A DNA stretch of 64,000 nucleotides from Flammeovirgaceae bacterium (GCA_016709845.1 JADJMA010000024.1:14990-78989); one strand, 5' to 3'; positions 27,198 to 36,446 are shown, counted from the stretch's first letter. The notes: a model not told the origin generated them from the sequence alone. Numbers and translations are program-made.

Positions 27198-28061
27198 AAC
27201 TGTGCTGTGAACAGGTCTTAGGTATCCTACATCTGCAAGGTGTAGTTACAAAAATCTGGAAATTGCGGTCGTTCGCTTCGTGTGCCCTGTCACGCCGGGG
27301 GGGCGGCTGCCATTTCTGGTGTGGTGCTCCCCGAAGCCCTTAATTTTTTGAGCTGTCGTGTTGACATAATCAAAACTCTGTTCTGCTACTTTTGTTTGGG
27401 CTTGTTGGCAGTTGTTAAACTCAAATGGAGTGTGAGGGGAAAAAATCTTGTTCTACTTTGAAGTTTTCTGTCAGACTGCTTGATTGGAGAGTGGTTAAGA
27501 TTATGCTAGCGTTTTTTAGTGCGAAGTCTTGGTTAAGTTTTGATAAAGAGGGTGGGGGGGTTTCTGCGTGGGCTGATTTGTTGGGGGTCATTAAAGATTC
27601 ATTCAAAGATGTTTAAGGCAGTTAGCGCGGGGTTACATTAAGGGCGCAACTCAACGTTTTGGGTTGGCTAAAATTGGAGGTCGTGCTAGGGGGGGAGTGC
27701 GCGCTGGTGGTGGGGGCTACTTCTGTTTTTAGATTGGTTTGGGGCGTGCGGTTTGGGGTACCAGACAGGGTGGGGGCCACGCTGGGATGTGTTGTCGCTT
27801 TTCTTCGGGGGCGGGGGTTAGCTTTTCGGAAGACTTTTGATGAAGAATGTTTTGAATTAAAAGAAGCATTTTAGGGCAGGTTTAACGCTTTGACATTGGG
27901 ATCTTAGTTTTCGGCTCGGGTATTTCAACGGGGCTTGATTTCCTTTGTCTTTTGTTGGTGGCTTCCCTCTGCGCCCCATGGGGCTCCGGGCCGTTTTCAA
28001 CTCTTTGGGTGGGAGTTTTGATTTGCTGATCACGTAATCAACTTACTGCGTTTGCGTTTGG
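27198..28061. other. noncoding G-rich, C-poor stretch
   Basis: Nothing here resembles a gene. From about 27421 to 27840 the plus strand holds about 150 G against about 50 C by hand count, with runs such as GGTGGGGGGG and GGGGGGGAG, quite unlike the genes around it. The flanks contain GC-rich inverted repeats, for example GCCCCATGGGGC at 27973-27984. An imperfect dyad, GTTAGCGC ... GCGCAAC, lies at 27621-27650. Open frames here have low-complexity translations rich in Gly, Val and Trp. It may be a structured RNA, a decayed mobile element or a dispersed intergenic repeat. Confidence 0.6.
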
Positions 28062-28821
28062 TTACTTCCTTTCCTTTAAGAATGCAGCAAGCCCGGCTAC
28101 ATCATCTGTATTTAAGATATCGACATGAAGCTCCATTAATTTTATCCATGACTCAGGAAAGTCGGGGATAGCCCAAAACCGAAAAGGCTTGTTCATCGCA
28201 TGAGCCGCTTCGATAACACGATTTTTCTTCTTCAGATTTTTGAGCGTACTCTTTGCCATTCCAGGCTGAGTAATCCCTAAAGCTATCACTTACCAGCCGA
28301 ATGCGTGTTTGTTGTTCGGGGGTATAAATAATTCCAGGCCGGCCATCAAAATGAATATAATCCGGGTAGTTACTCCAAAGTGCCGGAGCGGGCATGTTTC
28401 CACTAAGGGTGATCAAGAGAGTTTTACATTCAATCAACCTTGGATAATTTTTTAGTTTGACGATTAACGTATTCACTGTTGCAACTCCTTCGGTTTTCAA
28501 ATCAATCATTAAAGTCAATGATTGATCTTTATTAGAGTAGGCGTAGCCACCATTTTTTTCAATCAGTTTATTCAGTGGATTGAGATAAAGCGTTTCCAGC
28601 GTTTTATCTATTTGAATCTGCTTGCTCTCATGAGCGACAAATAGATTTTCATCTCTTAAAAAAACATCGGCTTCAATAAACCCAACGTTTGCCTTGTAGG
28701 CTCCTTCAAAGGGGATCGGTTTTTCGTAGTCGTTATGTGCGAAAATCGCTGCGGAAGTATAGCGTTGTGCCGGGCATGCCTGCCACAAAAAGATTAAGAA
28801 TAAAAAAAAGTATCGAATCAT
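28062..28821 (-). CDS. GDPD/PI-PLC-like phosphodiesterase, exported (one frameshift)
   Basis: A TIM-barrel phosphodiesterase of the glycerophosphodiester phosphodiesterase / phosphatidylinositol phospholipase C superfamily. From ATG 28821 it starts with a signal peptide (MIRYFFLFLIFLWQACPAQ). The catalytic signature follows: His in IFAHNDYEKPIPF, Glu and Asp in FIEADVFLRD, and the second His in LFVAHESKQI. Strands LTLMIDLKTEG and DYIHFDGRPG are also typical. The C-terminal 70 residues (MAKSTLKNLKKKNRVIEAAH and RFWAIPDFPESWIK) are in another frame; the join is near 28265-28290. It is the third gene of the inositol oxygenase operon and could release inositol or a related head group outside the cell. 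Confidence 0.7.
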
Positions 28822-28832
28822 GGCGACTAAGA

Positions 28833-30457
28833 TTACCAAAAAACTGTATAGAGAGCCGTTAATATTCCAAGTATAATGATTGAGTAAATGGCAAAAGCAG
28901 GTGTTACCCGAAACATATCTTTACTTACCTCTACTTCATGGGTGGTTTCTTTTTTCGTCAAACTCATTACAATCATCACCACCACAATCAACAGAAAAGT
29001 AATCGACATCCGATCAAGAAAGGGATAGTCTGGAAATGCACCGTTAGTTAGTGCGGGTAGAAATTTTAAAATAGTAGAAACCGGTATAGTGAGTAACGCG
29101 CCAGCCATAGCCGCTGCTGAAGTGGTACGCTTCCAGAAAATTCCCAAGAGGAAGATGGCCAGCACACCTGGTGAAATAAAACCAACATACTCTTGAATAA
29201 ACTGGTAAGCCTGATCCAGTGTTTTTAATGCCGGGGCTACAAGTGCCGCCAACACCATTGAAATAATTAGGGCCCATCTACCGGTAAGCACAAGTTTTCG
29301 CTCACTGGCATTCTTGTTGATAAATTTTTTATAGATGTCTAAAGAGAAAATGGTTGAGATACTATTTGCTTTACCTGCAAGCGATGCAACGACCGCAGCT
29401 GTCAAGGCAGCAAAGGCTACTCCTTTTAATCCGATAGGGAGTAAATTCATTAAAGTAGGATAGGCATGATCGGGTTTTATTATTCCAACTTCATTCATCA
29501 TCTCCTGTTGAAATAAACCTTGCTCGTGAAGCACATACATGGCGATGCCGGGAAGAACAGCTATTACAGGGATCAGCAATTTGAGGAAGGCAGCAAAGAG
29601 AAGGCCGCTGCGCGCGGTTTTTAAATCGGCACCTAAAGCTCGTTGCACGATGTATTGATTGCAACCCCAATAGCTAAGATTGTTTATCCACATGCCACCA
29701 ATGAGTACTGATAATCCCGGAAGGTCTTTATAGTAAGCATGATCTTTATCAAAGATCATGTGCAAATGAGTATCCGCTTTTTCTCTTAATAAAGAAAGTC
29801 CTTTGAAAACATCGCTGCCGTATCCAAACTGTTCAGATAGAAGGGTAAGAGAAAGATAGGCGGTAACTAATCCGCCCAGCAACAACACAGCAACCTGAAT
29901 CACATCCGTATACCCAATTACCTTCATACCCCCAACGTAACAATTATTGCGAATATACTCAGGCCAAAAACACACCATTCAAAACTTATATTGGAAATAG
30001 AAGTGATCGCAATCGCTCCGAGATAAATGATAGACGTTAGGTTTACAAAAATGTAGACGAGCAACCAGAACACGGTCATCACCGTACTTACCCCATTGTT
30101 ATACCGCTTCGCCAGAAATTGTGGCATCGTATAGATTTTATTTTTTCAGGTAAACCGGAATAAGAAAAACGGCAACGATAATTAAAGTGGCAGCAGCCAT
30201 CCATTCATAGGTAGAAATAGCGAGGCCCCAAAGCAAAGCCCGAGCCCGACATGCCGATAAAGTGTTCGGCAGAAATGTTAGAGGCAATTAAGGAAGCGCC
30301 AATAGCCCACCAGGTAAAGGGAACCCTCGGCCAGAAAGAAATCTTTTGAATCAAGCGTGGCGCTTTTCTTTTTTTGATAGACGTAATATCCGTACGCGGA
30401 GACTACTACAAAGTATAGAAGAAAAACAATGTAATCAGCCGTGTGGAGCTTATGCAT
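28833..30457 (-). CDS. sodium:solute symporter (SSS family), probable inositol uptake (several frameshifts)
   Basis: A multi-pass Na+-coupled transporter of the SSS/SGLT family. Reading from ATG 30457 gives MHKLHTADYIVFLLYFVVVS, LDSKDFFLAEGSL, then SLIASNISAEHFIGMSGSG, the family signature of helix 1. MPQFLAKRYNNGVSTVM follows, and the C-terminal 380 residues hold the remaining helices, including SYWGCNQYIVQRAL. At least four frame changes are needed, near 29940-29960, 30140, 30230 and 30310. The repaired length of about 541 residues is normal. It lies nine bases after inositol oxygenase in the same direction, so I infer that it brings in inositol; other sugars cannot be excluded. Confidence 0.8.
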
Positions 30458-30465
30458 CTACGCCT

Positions 30466-31338
30466 TTAAAATTTCAGAGATGTTGGCAGATACTTAGCTA
30501 CAAGATCTTCGTAGTAGGGTTTTAGCGCTTTCCAGTCGGGCGGAATTGGATTTTTAGAATATAGATCGTACGGATTAAAAAGCTTCACGGCTTTAAACAT
30601 TTCGCGATCATGCGCATCCAACAAATGATCATACGCGTGTTCGCGATGTTGGGAATAAAAGGAATGGTAGCGCAGCATGTATAAACCCTCTTCGGGCATT
30701 TGACCTTTTACCATGTGATATACATATTCATCGTGACCCCACGACATGGTTACATTTCTCAATCCACAATTCGGTTCATACACCCCGTACTTAGTATTGT
30801 ACTCGGGATTTGTACTGTCGGGATTATTACTAAAGAATTCCGGGTAAACAATTTTATCGGAATGCGCACAGCCCACCGGAAAAGTATCACCTACTACAGC
30901 CCACTGGGGCTCGCCAAATAGACAAAGCACTTTACCCATGTCATGCACCAGGCCAACCAGCACCATCCAATCGGGATGCCCGTCTTTGCGAATGGCTTCC
31001 GAAGTTTGGAGTAAATGTTGCCATTGATCAAGATCTGTATCCGGATCAGAGTCATCAACCAATTGATTCAAAAAATTAAAAGCCTCCCAGATGGGCATTT
31101 CTTTTTTCTTGAATGAAAGAAATTCATCGCGCTTCTTTTTAACGAAATCAAAAGTCTGATAAGTGTGGTTCAGGCGATAGAATTCGCGCACTGTATCCCG
31201 TTCTGGATTATCATAATTTCTATATTCTTCAGTGGTTTTTGAGGTGCAATTTTTTTCAGGATCGGGATATCTCCTCAATAAATCCTCCTCCCATTCATCC
31301 AGATTTTTCAATGGACCCGCGTCAACTTGATTTTTCAT
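30466..31338 (-). CDS. inositol oxygenase (MIOX)
   Basis: MIOX is a non-haem di-iron oxygenase that cleaves myo-inositol to D-glucuronate. The intact 290-residue product has the family length and motifs. Iron-binding His and Asp of the HD-like fold occur in LVGLVHDMGKVLCLFGEPQW. DTFPVGCAHSDKIVYPEFF and MSWGHDEYVYHMVKGQMP follow, and MLRYHSFYSQHREHAYDHLL carries a further His ligand. MIOX is well known in eukaryotes and scattered in bacteria, including Bacteroidota. Here it leads a three-gene run with a symporter and a phosphodiesterase-like hydrolase, which fits scavenging of inositol as a carbon source. Confidence 0.92.
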   Translation of the reverse strand: MKNQVDAGPLKNLDEWEEDLLRRYPDPEKNCTSKTTEEYRNYDNPERDTVREFYRLNHTYQTFDFVKKKRDEFLSFKKKEMPIWEAFNFLNQLVDDSDPDTDLDQWQHLLQTSEAIRKDGHPDWMVLVGLVHDMGKVLCLFGEPQWAVVGDTFPVGCAHSDKIVYPEFFSNNPDSTNPEYNTKYGVYEPNCGLRNVTMSWGHDEYVYHMVKGQMPEEGLYMLRYHSFYSQHREHAYDHLLDAHDREMFKAVKLFNPYDLYSKNPIPPDWKALKPYYEDLVAKYLPTSLKF

Positions 31339-31403
31339 AGTGATTACTATAATTTCTCTACGAAGTTGGTAAAAAAAACTGACATTGTTTTATTGAAATA
31401 AGG

Positions 31404-31419
31404 TGTCATCTAAGTGACA
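31404..31419. promoter_or_regulatory. TGTCA-N6-TGACA dyad between MIOX and msrA
   Basis: A perfect inverted repeat with five-base arms and a six-base centre lies in the divergent intergenic region, 66 bases upstream of the MIOX start and 72 bases upstream of msrA. The spacing equals that of CRP/FNR-family operators (TGTGA-N6-TCACA), although the arms differ. It could control either gene. Confidence 0.35.
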
Positions 31420-31490
31420 GAAATGATCAGAAACAGAAACTTTAGCGGCTTTACCACCGTACCTTTCATTACAATTGGTAATTTTATTAT

Positions 31491-32135
31491 ATGAAAGCAT
31501 CACATTTTTTATGCTTATCTTTTTACAGATTGCTATGCTGTCTTGTAATGGACAAAAAGAAAGCAGACAATTCAGATGTAAGACTTGCGCTCAAACCACC
31601 CGCAGGCAAAGCGATAGCTGCGTTTGCCGAAGGCTGTTTCTGGTGTTCTGAACATATTTTTGAATCTGTAGTTGGTGTTGACTCGGCCGTGTCGGGTTAT
31701 GCGGGCGGCACTACCAAAAATCCAACGTATGAAATTGTAAATACCGAAACAACTGGCCATGCCGAAACTGTGTTGGTATACTACAATCCGAAGGTGATTA
31801 GCTACGAAGAGCTGACTAAAGTATTTTTCACTTCGCACGATCCAACCACGGAAGACCGCCAGGGTCCGGATCAGGGGTCTTCCTATCGCTCTATTTTATT
31901 TTATTTAACGGATGAAGAGAAAACAATTGCTGAGAAGTCGTTGGAAAATTTTGAGAAATCAGGATTGTATAAAAGCCCTATTGTTTCTGAAATTAAAAAA
32001 CTAACGGAGTTTTATCGGGCGGAAGGTTACCATCAGGATTTTATAGAGCATAACCCAAATCAAAGTTATGTGCGTGGTGTTTCCATTCCACGCTTTGAGT
32101 TATTTAAAAAAACGTATAAAGGAAAGTTGAAGTAA
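31491..32135 (+). CDS. msrA: peptide-methionine (S)-S-oxide reductase
   Basis: MsrA reduces methionine-S-sulfoxide in oxidised proteins. The catalytic Cys is in FAEGCFWCSEHIFESVVGV near residue 49. SGYAGGTTKNPTYEIVNTET, TFTSHDPT-like FFTSHDPTTEDRQGPDQGS and FYRAEGYHQDFIEHNPNQSY are conserved blocks. The N-terminal 45 residues look odd (MKASHFLCLSFYRLLCCLVM). Another frame there reads LQIAMLSCNGQKES, a good lipobox, so the native protein may be an envelope lipoprotein and the N-terminus of this sequence may carry compensating indels. The catalytic part is intact. Confidence 0.9.
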   Translation: MKASHFLCLSFYRLLCCLVMDKKKADNSDVRLALKPPAGKAIAAFAEGCFWCSEHIFESVVGVDSAVSGYAGGTTKNPTYEIVNTETTGHAETVLVYYNPKVISYEELTKVFFTSHDPTTEDRQGPDQGSSYRSILFYLTDEEKTIAEKSLENFEKSGLYKSPIVSEIKKLTEFYRAEGYHQDFIEHNPNQSYVRGVSIPRFELFKKTYKGKLK

Positions 32136-32339
32136 TTACAACTCTCTGATTTCGAAATCTTTTCCTCTTCCAAATTTTATCGTGTCCTTGAGCAGATATC
32201 GCTCCAGCGTGTGCAGGTCTTTTACTTTAAAATCGCCATTGACTAATATTCGTTCGATTTCAAAATCATATTTGTCGCTATGATTTACGAGGCGATACTT
32301 TTTTCCAACACGCAATACATCAAAAGAAAGGCCCGCCAT
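32136..32339 (-). CDS. small conserved-looking protein coupled to the GroES-like gene
   Basis: A 67-residue frame beginning MAGLSFDVLRVGKKYRLVNH and rich in charged residues and beta-type patterning, ending GRGKDFEIREL. It has no signal peptide, membrane helix or motif that I recognise. The start codon overlaps the stop of the GroES-like gene by one base, so the two are translationally coupled. Its stop abuts the msrA stop on the other strand. The SH3-like pattern (short strands, basic turn) would fit a small beta-barrel, but that is only a guess. Confidence 0.6.
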   Translation of the reverse strand: MAGLSFDVLRVGKKYRLVNHSDKYDFEIERILVNGDFKVKDLHTLERYLLKDTIKFGRGKDFEIREL

Positions 32340-32713
32340 TACAAATCCTCTTCGCGCTCCAACATCAAAATGGAAGCTTGTGGTACAATAAAAAGCTTTT
32401 GACCTTCATACATTACTTCAATGGCGCCCCGCTGAAGAAAAATAGCCAAGTCGCCTTCTTGTGCCTGTAGGGGTAAATATTTTATTTGATCATCTTTCCC
32501 TTTCCAAAGATCGTCTTCATTGGCCGGCATAGGCAACGGATAGCCAGGACCCACTTTGATCACAAACCCTTTCTGAATTTTTTCTTTTTCTTGTACTCCG
32601 GGTGGCAGATATAAACCGCTTTCAGTTTTTTCAGATTCTTTAGCTGGGCGAATCAATACGCGATCGCCAACAACAATTAGTTTTTTTAGTTTGTTATCTG
32701 CCGTAAGCTTCAT
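32339..32713 (-). CDS. GroES-like co-chaperonin family protein
   Basis: A 124-residue protein with a GroES-type beta-barrel. VVGDRVLIRPAKESEKTESG and LYLPPGVQEKEKIQKGFVIKV-type spacing correspond to the GroES mobile loop (around residues 28-45), and the C-terminal LFIVPQASILMLERE is the matching last strand. It is about 30 residues longer than standard GroES because of an insertion PGYPLPMPANEDDLWKGKDD. No groEL is adjacent, so this is likely a divergent paralog and not the main co-chaperonin. It lies upstream of and overlaps a small unknown gene. Confidence 0.75.
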   Translation of the reverse strand: MKLTADNKLKKLIVVGDRVLIRPAKESEKTESGLYLPPGVQEKEKIQKGFVIKVGPGYPLPMPANEDDLWKGKDDQIKYLPLQAQEGDLAIFLQRGAIEVMYEGQKLFIVPQASILMLEREEDL

Positions 32714-32722
32714 GGTAAGAAA

Positions 32723-33094
32723 TTATTTCTTGCGAGTTGCTTTAAAAGGGAAAGTCATTCCTCCAGCGGCCACACCGCCATCAATAGTGTCTTCCATCAT
32801 CACAGCATCAAAATAAACGGGTGTTCCCTGGTAATCAAATTCACCAGACATCTTCTTGTTTTCCTTGTTGTAGATAAATTTTTCGATAGTTAACTCTCCG
32901 CCATTTAGCGCAAGTTTGGCTGTATGCATTTTATCAACTTCATTAATGGTCATCACTCCATTAAAATCGCCTTCCGGAGTTCCTGTAATAGAGTAGTCCC
33001 ACATGCCGGTGGGCGATGGAGCCTTTGATGTTTTCGTAGATGCACAAGAGGAAAAAAATTAAAGACTTAGAATAAAATAGAATACAGGTTTCAT
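32723..33094 (-). CDS. small lipoprotein with an in-frame stop
   Basis: From ATG 33094 the sequence reads MKPVFYFILSL, then a TAA stop at 33059-33061, then FFSSCASTKTSKAPSPTG and MWDYSITGTPEGDFNGVMTI in the same frame. The lipobox SSC and the hydrophobic stretch before it show that the true product is a lipoprotein of 123 residues. The mature part has repeated strand patterns (LALNGGELTIEKF, MSGEFDYQGTPVYFDAVM) resembling small beta-barrel lipid-binding-like domains. No family is recognised. The stop is a T-rich context and may be an error. The gene lies 10 bases before the GroES-like gene in the same direction. Confidence 0.65.
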
Positions 33095-33101
33095 ATGGGT
33101 T

Positions 33102-34480
33102 TTAATTAAATAGATCTCTTTGATTTTTATCAGATTCAATATCCGAATAGAGTGGTAATTTATTGATTTCTTTTATAAGCAAACTATCCTGAACAGAAAT
33201 ACCTTTTTGTGTGGCTTCACTTTGAATTTTTTCAGCATCTAGCTCCAATTCCTTTGTGCTTATTTGACGGGCTCTTTTTTCCTGTGGCGGATTTAATTTC
33301 TCCGATTTTTCAAAGTCCGCTACTTTTTCCAGAATCTCTTTTGAAAGATCGGCTTCGCTGCGATAGACCAATTCAAAAAATTGCTTGGCAAAAAAGCCAT
33401 CAATCTGAATTCTTCTCTTCGAGAGATGAACAAACTTTCCAATCACTCTGCAAATGTTCTCTCGTTCTTCAGGGCTAAGCTGTTCAGCAAATTCGTAATC
33501 TTCAATCCGCTTAAGCGTAAGAATGATGGGTTCTAAAGAATCGAGCGAAACAACAAACACCGTATAATCGCTCAAGCGATATTCAAAGACTTCCAGATGT
33601 TCCAAGGTGTTTGTAGGCACAACCAAAAAAACTTCTCTCCTCACGTCTTCCTCCTTCACATATTTGATGGCACTTTCGGCTTGCGCCTTTACATAGTTAG
33701 GGAAATTCGACAAGTCGTCATTGGCCGGACTCTTCGCATCGAAGATGATGTACTCATCATTTATTTTTAACGTATTGTCTGGCTTGCCTTTAAACGGAGT
33801 TTTATCAACGTATTCTACGCCTGTTTTATGACAGATTGTCTTTATTCGATTCTTGACTTTATCCTCATGGTTTACCCAAGTCTCCTTGAGATTCTTTATC
33901 CGCTCAATCTCTAAAAGATTTCTTCTCGTAATTTCATCCTCACGATCTTTTTGTATTTTTTCCTGAATTTGTTTCAGCGATGACACTGCGTTAGAATGTT
34001 CTTGTTTTCGAAACTCATCATCTTTTTTCAATCGTGCGTTTTCATCTTTGATCTCCCGCACCTCTTTTCCAGGATTTCAATTTTTGGCGTGTCCCAACAA
34101 GATCGGCCGACAACTCTGTTCCGCGCTTTAAAAACTGTGTATTTCTTTCAAGCAAGAAGCCGTTTCTTTTTTAAAGATTCAATCCGCTCCGTTTGATTGG
34201 CTAAGGTGTTCTTTAGCACTTCCAGTTCGGTATTTAACCGATTGGCGGTGTCCTGAAAATTCTTTGAAGCTGACTTTTCGAGCGACAGCGAATTCTCCAA
34301 CTTACTGTTCTCTGCTTTTAAGGTTTGACTTATCGAAATAACCCGTTGTAACTCGCCATTGGCTTCAATGAGTTGCGACTTAACCGATCCCCATTGAAAG
34401 ATTCGCCCTAGAAAATTGATTGTCTTTAGGTTTTCAAATAATCTTTTGATTGAATCGAGTGAGAATTCCATGCCCCGCAA
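33102..34480 (-). CDS. coiled-coil protein with RmuC-like nuclease fold (several frameshifts)
   Basis: The N-terminal part (MEFSLDSIKRLFENLKTINF) is followed by a long coiled coil of about 150 residues rich in Leu, Lys, Glu and Gln. The C-terminal part has a PD-(D/E)XK pattern: Pro-Asp in KGKPDNTLKIND, then Asp-x-Lys in YIIFDAKSPAND. The next segment, YVKAQAESAIKYVKEEDVRR and REVFLVVPTNTLEHL, follows the RmuC layout. RmuC proteins have a coiled coil plus this nuclease-like core and limit DNA rearrangement. The similarity is in layout and motifs, so I do not assign the gene name. At least three frame changes fall between 34050 and 34170. Repaired length is about 460 residues. Confidence 0.6.
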
Positions 34481-34534
34481 ATACAGTTTTAACTCAACAA
34501 AGTTAATTCATTTCGCTTTGGCCACAAGCAGTAG

Positions 34535-34567
34535 TTTAGGCACTGTGTCGCCAATTGATTAATTTTG
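34535..34567 (+). promoter_or_regulatory. promoter of the ornithine aminotransferase gene
   Basis: TAATTTTG at 34560-34567 fits TAnnTTTG exactly. TTTA at 34535-34538 differs from the -33 TTTG at one base and lies 21 bases upstream. The start codon follows 23 bases after the -7 box, which also argues against the earlier possible start at 34555 inside it. Confidence 0.5.
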
Positions 34568-34590
34568 AAAATACACTGAATTTCAATACT

Positions 34591-35833
34591 ATGGAAGCAA
34601 CAATTTCATCCAGCCAGGAGGCGATAGAACTAGAGGAAAAGTATGGAGCGCACAATTATCACCCGTTGCCCGTTGTTTTAAACAAAGGCGAAGGTGTTTT
34701 TTTGTGGGATGTAGAAGGCAAACGCTATTATGATTTTCTGTCAGCCTACAGTGCCGTTAATCAAGGGCACGGACATCCGCGCATTATTAATGCGTTGATT
34801 GATCAGGCAAAAGAATTAACGCTAACCTCGCGAGCCTTTTATAACGATAAGCTTGGCGTTGCTGAAAAATATGTTTGCGAAACCTTTGGTTACGATAAGG
34901 CGCTGTTTATGAATAGTGGAGCCGAGGCTAATGAAAGCGCCATTAAACTTGCACGAAAATGGGGTTATCTAAAAAAGGAATCCCAGATAATGAGGCAATC
35001 ATTGTTGCGGTTAAAAGAATTTTCACGGCCGTACCACAACTATTATTTCGGCCTCAACGGATCAGCTTGCCCGGAAAAATTTTGGTCCTTTTATGCCGGG
35101 TTTTGAAATTGTTGCTTATGACGATGTATCGGCATTACAGCAAGTGTTAAGTAATCCCAAGGTTTGTGGCTTGTGGATTGAGCCTATTCAGGGCGAAGCC
35201 GGTGTTTATGTTCCACAAGAGGGATATTTAAAATCAGCAGCCGACTTATGTAAAAAACATAACGTGCTGTTGATGATGGACGAAATTCAAACAGGCAGTG
35301 CACGTACGGGTAAAAGGTTAGCCTCCGATCACGAAGGAGTTCGCCCCGATTTATTGATTTTGGGGAAAGCACTTTCAGGGGGTGTGTTGCCAATATCCCT
35401 CGTGCTTGCCGATGATAAAATCATGTTATTGTTAAAGCCAGGCGAGCATGGCTCTACCTTTGGGGGCAACCCTTTGGCCGCTGCTGTGGTTGTAGCCGCA
35501 CTAGAGGTTGTTAAGGATGAAAAGTTGGCAGCCAACGCAGAACGGTTGGGTGTGATTTTCCGCGAAAGAATGAATGCGATCAAAAGGAAATCCGACATCA
35601 TTACTTTGGTGCGAGGAAAAGGTTTACTCAACGCCATTCTAATTAATGATTCACCGGAAAGTGAAACGGCCTGGAATCTTTGTTTAAAATTTGCAGAGAA
35701 GGGGTTGCTCGCTAAACCCACACACGGAAATATTATTCGACTGGCACCACCTTTGGTGATTACAGAAGAGCAGATCCATGAATGTTGTGATATTATAGAG
35801 TCGTGTTTGCTCGCTTTAAAAAGTAGCAACTGA
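34591..35833 (+). CDS. rocD: ornithine--oxo-acid aminotransferase (frameshifts)
   Basis: A class III PLP aminotransferase converting ornithine to glutamate semialdehyde. From ATG 34591 the protein shows KYGAHNYHPLPVVLNKGEGV, FLSAYSAVNQGHGHPRI, LFMNSGAEANESAIKLARKW, then WIEPIQGEAGVYVP, LLMMDEIQTGSARTGK and the PLP lysine in ILGKALSGGVLP. STFGGNPLAAAV follows. Two or three one-base errors lie between 34970 and 35095. The missing link (IPDNEAIIVAVK, then FHGRTTTIISAS) can be read by switching frames. Repaired length is about 414 residues, as expected. It has its own promoter and no neighbour in the arginine pathway. Confidence 0.9.
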
Positions 35834-35864
35834 TCGCTACGGCAAAATGTTAAGCTTTCTTAAA

Positions 35865-36446
35865 TCACTTTTTTAATTGTTCAGGCGATTTAAAATGAAT
35901 GCCGGGCAGTCCAACTGCCTGCGCACCCTCGATATTTCTTAGACTATCGTCAATGAACAAGGCATTCTTTGGATTTATCTTGTAGCGATCAAAAAGTATT
36001 TGATAGAACTCTGGAAAAGGCTTCCGGGTTTTTTCGTGACCGGAAACAACAATGCCCTCAAACCAATGCAGAAATTCAAAGTTATCTAACGCCCACGGAA
36101 ATGTTTGAGCCGACCAATTGGTGAGCGCATATAAACGATGCTGATCCTGTTCTTTAATTTGTTTTAAAATAGCTACGGTGTCATGAATAGGGCCGCTGAT
36201 GGTTTCCTGCCAGCGATCGTACCACGCGCGGATTGCGGCTTCATGCTCTGGAAATTTTCCAAGCAGTTCATCGGTTGCTTCCTCAAAGGGACGTCCGGCA
36301 TCCTGCTTTTCATTCCACTCATGCGTGCAGATGTTTTCAAGAAACCAGGTTATTTCTTCTTCTGTATTAAAAATTTTTCGATACAGGTGACGTGGGTTCC
36401 AGTCTATGAGTACGGCACCTAAGTCGAAAATGATTGTATCAGTCAT
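35865..36446 (-). CDS. HAD-superfamily hydrolase
   Basis: A 193-residue HAD-IA protein from ATG 36446 (MTDTIIFDLGAVLIDWNPRH). In motif I, IIFDLGAVLIDWN, the nucleophile Asp is kept but the second Asp is replaced by Gly-Ala, as in the HAD group related to YihX and 2-haloacid dehalogenases. Motif II is ALTNWSAQTF, motif III contains the Lys of HEKTRKPFPEFYQ, and motif IV is ALFIDDSLRNIEGAQAVG. The pattern matches YihX-type sugar-phosphate phosphatases best. The substrate is unknown. It is convergent with rocD. Confidence 0.8.
   Translation of the reverse strand: MTDTIIFDLGAVLIDWNPRHLYRKIFNTEEEITWFLENICTHEWNEKQDAGRPFEEATDELLGKFPEHEAAIRAWYDRWQETISGPIHDTVAILKQIKEQDQHRLYALTNWSAQTFPWALDNFEFLHWFEGIVVSGHEKTRKPFPEFYQILFDRYKINPKNALFIDDSLRNIEGAQAVGLPGIHFKSPEQLKK

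Noticed and set aside
27621..27650. Possible integron attC site (GTTAGCGC ... GCGCAAC)
   Set aside because: The arms are roughly symmetrical, but the left side does not fit the GTTRRRY core and no cassette or integrase is nearby; kept only as an unexplained dyad.
27425..27874. Open frames of 63 and 71 codons within the G-rich stretch
   Set aside because: Their translations are low in complexity and rich in Gly, Val, Trp and Leu, with none of the codon patterns of neighbouring genes; they arise from strand bias and lack of stops in G-rich DNA.
30466..31338. HD-domain phosphohydrolase for the MIOX gene
   Set aside because: The HD-like residues are present, but the length and the blocks DTFPVGC and MSWGHDEY are specific to inositol oxygenase.
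32339..32713. Main groES gene
   Set aside because: The protein has an insertion and no groEL partner, so the standard name was not given.
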